Assembly: GCF_023278565.1 (NCBI RefSeq)
Contig: NC_064682.1
Span: forward strand, 4,092,001-4,156,000
DNA from: Colletotrichum lupini
Lineage: Eukaryota; Ascomycota; Sordariomycetes; Glomerellales; Glomerellaceae
Reading direction: 5' to 3'
DNA: 64,000 nt
Shown: piece after piece, positions 35,401 through 47,003 of the stretch
Layout of the letters: every line of letters begins with the position of its first letter
Position numbering within the stretch: position 1 is the first letter of the stretch
Notes under the pieces: model-generated
The model's input: the letters and a program-made list of their open reading frames with translations, nothing else
Told to the model about the DNA's origin: nothing
The model's database searches: none
Position numbers and translations under genes: made by a program

Positions 35401-38400
35401 AATTAGAAATATAATTCGACCTTAGGTCCGTTTATTAAGTTATTTTTTTTTACCCCTTTTCTCTATTTTTTTTATATAACCTATTCTTTTATTTATATAT
35501 TAACTTTTTTACTATTTATTAATTATTTTAACCTCTTATTAAATACTATTTTTATAAAAGCGTTAGCGAGGTTATTATTATTATTAATCTAACGGATCTT
35601 AAGTATTTTGCACTTTTTATATAATTATCTAAGGGCTATAATATCGATTATAAACCTCTTTTTTTTTTTTATCCTTAATTTAATAAAATATTTATATAGC
35701 GAATAAAAATTAGTATAAATAACCGTTAAAATTAGTAAAAAGCTAAGTTAATTAGTAATCCTCCTTAGCGTTATTAAAATTATATAAATAAAGTTAATAC
35801 CGTTAATTATATTATAAACTTCTAATATAAGTATATTTCTTATTACTTATTTATTTTTAGTTAACGAATAGTAAATTATATTATTATATATAATAAATTC
35901 GCTTTTATTTATACTCTTATTAGTTACGATTATAATATACCCTAATTATAAAATAAAATTATTATTATTTATAAATAACTTATTAATAAAAACATAGAGC
36001 TTATTAATTATAAAGTTAATTAAGTAATAAACGAGGCCTTTATTAAGATTCGTTTATTATTACTTAAGTTACTTATTAAATACTTTAACGTTTTATTTAG
36101 TTAGATCTATAGCCTATACTACTTTAATATAATTAAAAGTCGCTTTAGGCTAATATATACTCGTAATATATACCCCTTACGTAAGCTTAGCTTTATACTA
36201 CTTCTTAACGTTAATTATATTTAAATTAACGAGGTTAATCTTTTTATTTTACCCCTTTTATTAAAAAATAACGGTTTCCTTTTTAATTATAAGAATTTCG
36301 TTATTAAATACTAGGGGGGTATTTATTATAAGGACCTCTTTTAGTTTTATTATAAAGCCCGCTTTTTAAAGCTTTTTATCCTCCCTCTTTATAAAATTAA
36401 TATTAAATAGGCTTAATATATTATTAGTTTATATTCTAACGATCCTAAATTAATTACTTTTATATTTAAAAACTATTAAATACGGGTTATATATAAATAT
36501 AACTATTAATAATTAATTAATATAAAAATCGTAGTATATAGCTTATTAATAAGTACCTAATTCTACGAGCTTATATAATAACTTAAGTACTTTAATAATC
36601 GTACTTTTTAAGTACTTACTAACTATTTCTCTTAGTAAATAGGCTAGGATTTTCTTTATAAGCCCTATAGCTAATTAAGTATAGGCCTAGGTAATATTAT
36701 AACTCTAAATCTTATATCCCTTTTTCTATAATAATACTATTAATACTATTATTAACTATTAACTATAATACTATATAATAAGTAATTATATAAGTAGCGT
36801 TACTTTTTTAATATTACTATACCCCTAAATTATATATTTAAACTTCTTATATAGCTAGGGTATTCCTTTTTTTTTAATTTTTATAAACTATTTATAATTT
36901 AAATATATAAAAGTTTAAATACTTCTCTAAGTTATAAAAAATAAATTAATAAACCCCTCGATTATAAAAAGTATTTATTTTAATAAGATCTAATCCCTTA
37001 TACGGCTTTTTAATAATTATAATTACGCTTTTTTTACGTAGTTTAATTGCTAGCTTAAAATTAGTTTTCTTTTTTATTATATAAAAAGTATTAATTACCT
37101 CGTTACTAATAATAAATTACTATATTAGGGCTTATTATTATAATCTTTTACGACGTCTTATTAGTAATATTAATACCCTTTTAGTAATTTCCTCTTCTTT
37201 ATTATTTATTAATATTATTATAATAATTTCATTAAAAATAATTTCTTATACTTTTGTTATAAGTTATATAGTTTCCCCTAGCTCTTTTTCTTTTTATAAA
37301 TTAAAAATTACCTCGTTAAGATTTATATAATACGGTTTAACTATTATAATTAATATTTTAAGTAATTAGTTACGATCTCTCGTAATTATATAAGAGCACT
37401 TATTAATAAAAATTAACTTATATAACCTAGCTTATTATTAAATAATTTCGTATTATATTTATATATCTAAATTTAGTAATATATCTAAATTAACCCCTAT
37501 ATTAGGCCTATTATATATAATAATTACCTCGTTAACTTACTTTTTTATACTTACTTTACGTAATACTTATATTACTTTTTTAATTACTTAGGCTCGTTAA
37601 CTTATATTTAGTAATAATAACGAAGCTAAGGTCGTTTTTAAATATACTCTAAATATTAATAGCGTTAGTATAAGCCCGTTAAGCCCTATTATATCGTTAT
37701 AGTATTTAAGTACTATTTAGAAGTATTTATTATTAATAAAATCCGGATTTTCTTTTTTAATAATTCTAAATACCCTTTTTAATTATTAATATACCCTTTT
37801 TACCTTTTTAATACTATAATACGCTTTAATAAGTACGACTTTTAGCTATATATTATAAGCCGTTATATTTTCTTTAAATTTTATTAATTTAAAACTAATA
37901 CTAACGTTAGTTCTAATACTATTTAGCGGTCCTTAATATATATTAATCTATCTCTTTTATAAAACTACCTATACTATTTTTTTTTATAAATCCTAAAAAA
38001 GTTACTTTATTTAAAAAGATATAGCTATATTAATTATATATAAAACTAGCCGACTATTTAAATAAAAAATATTAATAACGATTTCCTAATTAAAATTAAG
38101 CTTATTACGTAATTTAAATTTAAATTTACGTAAGCTCTATATATTTATTTAATATTAATAATATACTTTTATTAACTACTCTAGCGCCCCTATTTCGATA
38201 TTATTATTATTTAAATACTTTAAGAAGTTATATAACCTCGTAATTAACGAGTACCTAAATCTCTAATATAATTATCTAAGCTTACTTTCCATTAAGTAAT
38301 TAATTAACTTCGTATTATTAATAAGCTTTATAAACGTATATCCCTATCGTTATTTAATGATTTTAAAATACTTATTACTAGAGATTCTATTTTTTATATT

Positions 38401-41400
38401 ATTAAATATAATACTTAATTAATCTATATTTTTTAAATATAAAAGAAATAGGGTATTAATAAGTAAAATATAAAAAGTTATCGTTTTAAAATACGTCTCT
38501 ATTTTTATTATACTTAGGGTAATAATTTCCTTACCTAGGCCGAAACTAATTTTTATAATACTTATTATTAATACATTAAGCGTTATTAGTACGATTTTTT
38601 ATAGTACTTAGAATTACCCTTTTTCTCTTATTAATTATTATAATACCCTAATATTTAAAATAATTTTATAAAAATTATTTAAGCCGTACTTTTCGCTTAT
38701 ATAAAATACCTATACGAGCTTAGTATTTAAATAATCTAAGTAATATAAAAAGGACCCCTCTAGCTATTCCTAGATTTCTTTAATATTATATTTTTTTTTT
38801 AAATATTAAAAAAAGTAGTATTTTCTCTTTAAGTATTAATAAAATAGGCTTTAGCCTTATTAAATTCGCCCTTTTAGCTACCTCTATATTTATTATCTAA
38901 GGGACTTTCTCTTATTATTTATAAATAAAGCCTACTTATTCAGAGCTTTTACTACTTTTTATTTATTTAGCTTTATATATTTTTTAAAAGTTAATAGGGT
39001 AAAAAAAGAGTAATTAACCTCGTTAATTTTATTATAATCTAATTTATTAGTATAAGGAGTAAAATCTTTTTTATTTTTTAAATCTTTTATAGGGGCGGAT
39101 ACTTTAAGCTATTACTTTAACTATTTTTATTAAGTTCCGTACCCCCAGATCTACCCTTATATATAATAAAGAATTAGCTAAACTAACAAGGGCTTATTTT
39201 ACTATTTACTACCCTTAACTTTTTATACTATTTATATAATTTAATACGCTCTTTTTTAAAATAGTTACTTAATTAATATTTATCTTTTTTATAAATATAA
39301 TATTACTTTTTTTATTACCCTATTCTTAAGTTAAATCTTTATTTATTTAATAAATCTAGGCCTTTTTACTAACGATTACCGTATCTAGTCTTTTTTTTTT
39401 ATACGTTTAATTAACTTAATATTATTAATAAGGGCCGTTATATACTTAAAAATAGGTTTAATATAATATTCTTATTTTAATATTAAAACTAAATCTTAGC
39501 TTCGAATAAAGCGTCTCGTAATTTTTAAGTACTTAGTATAAAGTTATTTTTATTTTTAATATATACTAAATTATAATATAAAAATATCTAATTTTTTGCT
39601 TATTAGTTTCCTTATTTAGCTAGGTTTTTATTAACTTATTAATTCGATTAATAAGCTTTTTAAAAATCTTTACTTATAATTTACCCTCTATTATCTTAGT
39701 TATAAATATAAAAGAAATCGCTTATAACTTAAATAAGAGCTCTAAGTTCTTATTATAAGTTTTAAAATAGTTTTAAATTACGTTAATAATACTAAAAAAG
39801 TCGTTTTAATCGAGATTACGTACTACTTCGTAATAATAATTAGAGGCTTTATTTATAAATATAATATTAATTACCGAATAATATTAATATTCCCTAATCT
39901 TAACCTTTTTATAATAATTATAAAATATCGTTAAGGTTTTTTATAAGACCTTATACTTCCCCCTAGAGTATAATTTCTCTTTTAAAAAGATTTTTTTAAA
40001 GTTTATAAATTACCTCGTATTTATTACTATATTTTCGGTATTTATATATAATCCCTACGTTACTACGTATTATTAATAACTTCGGGTCGTTTACCTCTTT
40101 TTTTATTAACTAATCGTTACTAAATTTCGTATTAATAATAATAATAAACTATAAATTAAAATAAATAAAATCGTTAATTATCGTACTTTTAATACTATAT
40201 TTTACTTCTATATATCTTTCTATAATAATAGATTATTATTAATAATTATAAAAAAAAGGTTTACGTCGTTTACCTTTTTTTTTAAATTTATTAAAGTAAT
40301 TATACGCCTTATTAACTTATACTTAGTTTTACAATACGAATTCCTCTTTTATAATCGTTATTATTAAAATTTCGTATAGTTTTCGTAACTATAATTACGT
40401 TAATAATACCCCTTACTTATAAAAAAGCTTATTAATTATTTTTATAATTCCTAAGCTTATACTTACGAACTATTTATTTAGTTAGTAACTAAAGTTATTT
40501 ATAATTTTATAAAATAGGGGTTATTTTTATAGCCCCTTTTTTTATAAACCTTAGTTAAATAGATTAATACCGCGTTAATTCACTTATTATTAAGCTAATT
40601 CGTAATTTTATATATTTATATCCCCTAATAATCCGGGTTAATATTTATTTATTTATAAAAGATTAGGATTTTATTTAAAATTAGGTTTTATCTTTTTTTA
40701 TTTTATTTTAATTTACTAAGGGTCGTACTCTAGTTTATACTTATATTAGTAATTATTAATATATTTAATTTTAATAAGGATATATTTAATCCGTATACTA
40801 GCCGTAGTAAATTTATACTTTTAGTACTTAACGAATTTATTAAAGTTTAAGAGATTCTTACTTCTTTTTATTATCTCGTTACTACTCTCGTTTTTATTAT
40901 TTTTAGTAATTATTATTACCTTTTTAAATTATTAATTATTATACTTATTAAGATCCTCCTTTTTAATTAGTATAAAAAAATAAGTTTTAATAATTCCTTT
41001 TTTTAATAATAGCGGTAGACGTTTATATTACTATAAGAAAATATAATAATTAGTCTTAAGATCTTTATTAATTACTAATTTCTATTATTTTATATATTTT
41101 TAGCTTCTTAAGCCTCGTACTTTACGTAATCTCTAAATAACTTCCTTTTTTAACCTATCCCTTTTAAAATAGTATTTTATAAAAATAATTAAAAATAAAC
41201 GCTAAGTAGCTCGTTAAAAAAGCTATATAAGTTATTAAATATAGTTAATAAAATTAAGCCCTCTTTTTTATAAGCTTATAAACGTTAAGGACTTATTAAA
41301 AATACTTACTTATTACTTATACTTAGTAAGGCTAGATACTTTAAAAATCTTTTTTTTATAGCTTCTTAATACCCTATTTTATATTTTTTAAATAGTCTTT

Positions 41401-42345
41401 TTTATAACTTAATTATAATTAAGTAATTATCGTTTATTAGTAATCCCTTATATTACTTAGTTAATTTTTTAAAATTAGTAATCTCGTATTAAGAGCTAGT
41501 ATAAAAAGGAGCTTTTTAATAACTTTTTAGAGAATTCTTTTTTTTTTTTAATCCTTATTTCTTTAACCTTTTTTTAAATTAATAATAACTTTAATAAGAG
41601 GTTATAAAACTATTTTAAAATAGCCGCTTTTTTTTTAAGTTAATCTCTAAGATCCGTAATATTTTTAACTTAATATTATTAAAACCTCTAAATCCCCTCC
41701 TCTTTTATTAAACCGTCCCTTATATTATATTTTTAAATAATACTTAGGGAGTAGTTAAGAGGGCTACGAAAAAATTATTTAGATTATAAGCTTAAAATCG
41801 TATTTATAAAATCCTCGTAATAATAGACTTTTTAATATATTATAAATCTCTTAGCTTAATAACTCTTATAAAGTTATTTTTATTACTAAATAAAAATATT
41901 TATATTTAAAAATCCCTTTTTTTAATTACGTAATACTCTTTTATACTATATTATTAAGCTCGTTTATTATACTAATTAATTAAATAAGTAGTTATTATAT
42001 AAGTATATTTTTTTACTAATTTAACTAATTAATTTCTAAGTATAAGCCGATTACGAAAAGGTTATTTAATAAAAAAAGCTACTTAGGATAATAATAAAAG
42101 ACTAATTACTTAAATAGTTCTATTAATTAATATAATTTAATATAATAAACGTTAACTTCTTATAAATAATAAGGGATTATAATTACTTAATTCCGTATAA
42201 TATTTAAAAATCGCCTCTTTTTTCGTCTACTTTTATAAAGTTAATTAGTATAAATCTCTTATCCTATATAATATTAAAAAGTCGTCTCTTCTATATAGTA
42301 AAATACTTTACTAATTTATAATAATAAAACTTAATTGCTAATTAG

Positions 42346-42550
42346 TATTAGTATTCTTATTATAAAGTAGTTAGTTCGAACTATAGTTAATAAAGAGATT
42401 AATTAAATTATATAAATATTTACGTAATAAGTATAAAAAAGAGGTTCTAACCGTAGGTTAGGCTAGCTATGATAATCGTAAATAGGGCCCCCAATTAGCC
42501 CCTGCGCAGTCGGCCGTATACCACGGTCGAATTAGACTTCCAATCTAACA
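42346..42550. repeat. Right LTR (205 bp)
   Basis: Gap-free match to the left LTR. The outer 100 bp keep 27 C or G bases mutated in the left copy, including the intact terminal CTAACA. Confidence 0.95.
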
Positions 42551-42555
42551 CCCAG
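42551..42555 (+). repeat. Target site duplication, right copy (CCCAG)
   Basis: Directly follows the right LTR. Collapsing the two copies restores the oxidase reading frame. Confidence 0.93.
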
Positions 42556-43663
42556 TTATAGCATATTTTCGACGTCGAATCCCCTCATCTAGTCGAATCT
42601 GACGACAAACGAATCACGCATGAAGAGGTCACCACATTTAACTGGAGGAAGTTTCTTAGGCAGAAGCCATACACTGCGGCCTATGCCATATTCTTTGACG
42701 GTGAAGTTGCGAAATACGGCGGCGACTGGAAAAAGGTTGTAGAAGACTATGTCTGGGCTGGACATGAACCGATTATCAATGGGTTCTCTGGAGGGCGTAA
42801 GTCTTCCGTTCTCTAGGCTTTGTCTCATCACGCCCGGTGATACATCTGGTTTTAACTAACTTTTCATCATCGCAGTCGGTCACCCTTTCATTCATCTTGC
42901 ATACGCATACGAGTTTGATGACGAAAAGGTCGCCACGGAAGCCTTGAGTATGGGTTGCACGGAGTACGATCCGACTCACGAGATTCTGGATAACCCTCCA
43001 CCAGACACGTCAACTTACAAGACCAAAAGCATCAAGGAAGTTTTGGGTCGTATCCGTGCCGACAAGAGATTCGATGGCTACGTCAATTCCCCGGGGTTCG
43101 TGAACCTCTTCACACTTCTCGGCAGATTCAAATTTGAAGTAATCGAACACTGGCACGCGTGGGTCGTCGAGGATCCAGACTCACAGCTCGGGGACTGCGC
43201 CAAGATGGCAGCGGGGCTGTTCATGGAAACGCGCAATAATGAGGAGGGCATGTTCGATTTCTTCGTGGCTCACATTTTGACTTTTGCACATGCTTTGCGT
43301 ATTCTTCTGCCGCTCTGGTCGCATGAGCAGAAGGTTTCGGTGATGAGACAATACGGCCTCTATGCGATGATGGTTTACATCGCACAGCTTCGACCGGGCC
43401 TCGACTGGGATGAAGAAGGTCTGTCAAAGGGTGGCGAGACACCTGCATGGGACACAATTTTCAACAACTCATTGAACAGCAAGTGGATGACTGACGTGCA
43501 CTTCCCGAAGGTCGTCAGAGGTATGAAGGTGGTCGAAGAGACTTGGGGGGCTTCAGGCGGACTGTATCAACGAGCTGCCGACGTGTTTGTGAATGAGTTT
43601 AACGGATGGGGAGGATATGGGGTCGGTGTCGAGGCTGCCTTTGGGCTTACTGGTGTTGCTTAG

Positions 43664-44198
43664 CTGTGTTTCCCCCCCAGGCTCTGCGTCCTTTGGTCGG
43701 CAGTTGAGCAAGCAAGTCGTAGCTAGTGGTCAAATAACAATAGGAGCGTGAACAGTATTGCGGTGATAAGACTGAGTGTTTCAAGTGAGAGGTGAGTGAG
43801 TTAAGTGAAGTGAAGTGAGAGAAGTGAGATGAACGATTGAGGAAGAGTGAGATGAGGTAAGCTCAATCAACATGAGGAGGTGCGCCCGTTGAAGTTTAAT
43901 TTCAAGTGAGCAAGCCCGACTGCCGGACCTTGTCCCTCTCTGTCTCTTAGCATTGCACCGCCCGTCTCGAATAGCGCGAAACAAGGCACATCAATCAACA
44001 ATGTACGTACTTGGTTTAGGGGACCAGGTATGTCAAGCGCGCAGTCGAGTGCCGTCATCTGACGCTGTCGCTGTCGCTGTCGCTCTCGACGTCCTCTTGG
44101 CACATCAACAACGATCACGACCATCCTGTTCCTAATGCATCCTGTGTACATCGACATATTTCCATCGACAACCTCTCCAAGTCTCTAGAAATCCTCGC
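43664..44198. other. Intergenic with two microsatellites, TRK promoter
   Basis: Contains GTGA-rich repeats (about 43783-43831) and three CGCTGT hexamers near 44063-44084 in the upstream region of the TRK gene. No gene seen. Confidence 0.6.
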
Positions 44199-46585
44199 AT
44201 GAGTTCCAGCAGCTCCCTCGAGCGGTGGCTTGCGCGCTTCTCGGGTCGCTTGCGTCGCTATTTACCACCTCTAAACTTCATCACCATTCATTATGCCTAC
44301 TTCATCCTCGTCTGTCTCATCACGTCCGTCATCTTCTGGGGCTCATCCGATCCTGCGTTCTCGGTCAGCTACACCGATAGCCTCTTCCTCGTTGTGTCTG
44401 CCATGACCGAGGCGGGCCTCAATACCGTCAACCTCAGCCAACTGACGGCCTGGCAACAAACACTCCCGTTTTTCCTACTGCTCTTGGGCAGTACCATTTG
44501 GGTCTCCATCTGGACCGTCTTGGCCCGCAAACATGTATTTGAGAAGCGCTTCGATGAAATAGTCCGAGCAGAGCGCGCGCGTAAACTCAGTCGTCAGGGC
44601 AGTACCATATCGCTAGGTTTGCCGCGACTACCTCTCGACTTGCCCAGGCTGCAGATGGCATTCTCCTTTGGTAAATCGCAGTCAGCACCGCCTCCTCCAG
44701 GCCAGTCTCTCAGAGCTACAAAGACTGCCGAGTCGGAGAAGGGCGAAACTCGGGCAGACAACAAACGAGCGGACGATGCAGAAGCCTCGCCCAAAGACCG
44801 CCACCGGCCTACACTCGAGGATGCACCTGAGGATGTGCCCGGAAGCACCCAGGAGGTGACGGACTCGCAGGCACCGGGCCACATTACCTTTGACGATGCA
44901 CCGCACCCCAATGTCGCCGACAACCAAGCCACCTCGACGGGAGTCTCTCTTCCTGGCAACCCGAATGGACCGGCGCGTCCACTGAGAAGGCCCTACAATG
45001 CTTCAGTAGATCTGACTACTGCCGACGCGGACGCTCGCAACTTCTTGAAACATCGTACAGCTAGTCGCCACGGTCAGTTCCATGACCTAAGCAGCGATGA
45101 ACGCGATCATCTCGGCGGCTGCGAATACCGTGCCCTCAAGGTCCTAGCCATGTTGGTGCCAACCTACTTCTTCCTGTGGCAGGTTCTGGCATCCCTTGCC
45201 CTTGGAGCCTGGATGAACAACTACATGCCCGATACGGCAAGGGCTAACGGTATCAATCCGTGGTGGCTCGGTATCTTCAACGCCGTTTCTGCCTTCAATA
45301 ATTCGGGCATGTCGCTCCTGGACGCCAACATGATTCCTTTCCAACAGGCGCCGTACGTTCTCATCACAATGGGTCTCCTAATACTGGCAGGCAATACCGC
45401 GTACCCTCTCTTCCTTCGTCTCATCATTTGGTCCTCTCTCCGCATCCTGAACCTGACCACGCGAGAAGACGCTTTCATCGACCTAAAAGCTACCCTAGCG
45501 TTTATTTTGAAATACCCTCGCCGAGTTTACACCAATCTCTTCCCTTCTCGACCCTCTTGGTGGCTTTTGTTTATGTTGATCTCACTCAACTCTGTGGACT
45601 GGGTGGCCTTTGAGGTTCTCAACATTGGAAATTCTGTCATCGAGAAGATACCCACAGGCTACCGGGTGCTCAATGGTCTCTTTCAAGCACTTGGTAAGCC
45701 TTCAAATTGTTCTTCTTTTGGATCATCACCATTTCAAGCAGGAGGAGGCTAATATACCGGCTAGCTGTGCGGTCCGGAGGTTTCTACGTCGTCCCTATCT
45801 CAGGCCTCTTCATCGGCTTACAGCTACTCTACGTTATAATGATGTACATCTCGGTCTACCCCGTCGTCATCACCATGCGCCATTCCAACATTTACGAGGA
45901 GCGATCACTCGGCATATACAGCGACGACATAGACACCGCATCCGAGATCGACCCTGAGGTGGCCGATCCCTTGCTCCCTACAGGCAGTCGACCTCCGACA
46001 CTGACACGCACTACTAGCATTGGCGCGGCTTCCGCCCGACCTTCTGTCTTGGCACGTCGACTGAGCCGTTCGGGCCCGGTCATCGAAGCTCGTCGCGTGT
46101 TCAAGAGCACCTTCATGAGCTTTCACGGTGTTGGTGTTGTGCCACCGAAAGGACCGGGACTTAGGCAGAGCGCCGCCGAGCAGGGCGAGAGTCGCGTCAG
46201 TTTCATCAGCCACCAGATTCGTGGACAGCTTGCCCATGATCTGTGGTGGTTGGTTCTCGCTGTTTTGATCATCACCATCATCGAGACGTCAAAATTCATC
46301 CAAGATCCCGTGACGTTTTCGGTCTTTAACATCATATTCGAGGTCGTCTCAGCATACGGTACGGTCGGAATATCAGTCGGCATACCAACTGATGCGTACA
46401 GCTTCTGCGGCGCCTGGCACGTCGGAAGCAAGCTCGTTCTGTGCCTGGTGATGTTACGTGGCAGGCATCGAGGGCTGCCAGTTGCGCTGGACCACGCGGT
46501 GCGACTTCCAGGACGGCAGCTCCATCGGTATGAAGAGGAGGACCATCAGATACGGAGGAGCAGGACAATCGAGCTGGAACGGTAG
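44199..46585 (+). CDS. TRK-family potassium transporter
   Basis: Two exons, 44199-45693 and 45765-46585, giving 771 aa. The acceptor at 45764 is fixed by the join FQALAVRSGGFYVV. All four P-loop filter regions of the SKT/TRK fold are visible: MTEAGLNTVN, AFNNSGMSLLD, the region around AVRSGGFYVVP, and SAYGTVGISVG. A hydrophilic cytoplasmic loop (about 130-300) lies between the first and second repeat, as in fungal TRK1. The end SKLVLCLVMLRGRHRGLP is a strong family signature. It mediates high-affinity K+ uptake at the plasma membrane (PF02386). It is convergent with an NHA1-type antiporter 418 bp downstream; together they would set the cytosolic K+/Na+ balance. Confidence 0.95.
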
Positions 46586-47003
46586 AATTACATGTAGATT
46601 GCCTCAAGGCACGTTTATTAGACATTTTGAAAAGAATCATTCCATTGCCAATAGCTCAAAGATTGATGCTGTCTACACGTAAAAGTGCTCTGAATGGGAT
46701 CTATAATGTTAACGCTACCAGGTGAAGATGCAGTATAAAATGATAGACTGATCAGGAACACGAGAACTCGCTTCAAGTAATGCAACCAACGAAGAGCATA
46801 CGATGCGATGATTCAAACATAGACCGAATGCGCCAACCACTCTAACGCACTGGGTGAGATGCGATGTAATGCAATGCGATAATAGGGAACAAGAGACGTG
46901 AACACCGAATAAATAGAAAAAGCAAAGTGGCAGAGATTGAGAGGAAAGATATTTTAACGTCATCTCGAAGTTGCCACGGTGATTTGAAGTTTGGCCTATT
47001 CTA
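46586..47003. other. Convergent 3' intergenic (TRK / NHA1)
   Basis: Facing 3' UTRs, A/T-rich. No gene or repeat seen. Confidence 0.6.

Larger units (their letters stand above)
34973..42550. mobile_element. RIP-inactivated LTR retrotransposon, 7,578 bp
   Basis: Bounded by two 205-bp LTRs and a 5-bp target duplication CCCAG. The interior is AT-rich with CpA/TpG nearly eliminated, so no gag-pol frame survives and the superfamily cannot be read directly. Ancestral LTR termini TGTTAG...CTAACA are inferred: the left ends are RIP-changed to TATTAG and CTAATA, while the right LTR keeps CTAACA. A purine run on the minus strand next to the left LTR (complement of 35181-35199) resembles a polypurine tract, hinting that the element is on the minus strand; this is weak. 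Length fits an autonomous Gypsy or Copia element. Confidence 0.95.
34675..43663 (+). pseudogene. Questin-oxidase-like gene (PF14027/DUF4243) disrupted by LTR retrotransposon
   Basis: Exons: 34675-34827, 34931-34972 continuing at 42556-42796, and 42876-43663. Without the element and one copy of the CCCAG duplication the CDS is 1,224 bp (408 codons including stop), normal for the family. Frame is continuous across the insertion point: SSYLLGITDSQL, then a TAG stop at 42559-42561, then HIFDVESPHLVE. Intron 1 is 34828-34930 (acceptor 34927 is an alternative) and intron 2 is 42797-42875 (branch CTAAC). Family motifs: LHNHMPH, GHPFIHLAYAYEF and FDFFVAHILTFAHALR, whose histidines are probably metal ligands. 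Known relatives cleave anthraquinones in geodin-type pathways or act in aflatoxin-type clusters (GedK, AflY). The gene is dead here: element inside exon 2 plus a nonsense codon. Confidence 0.92.

Noticed and set aside
34828..42561. Reading the whole retrotransposon as one 7.7-kb intron of the oxidase gene (GTGAGT to TATAG)
   Set aside because: It would delete 16 residues that align with the family and ignore a normal 103-bp intron; such an intron is far longer than any other here.
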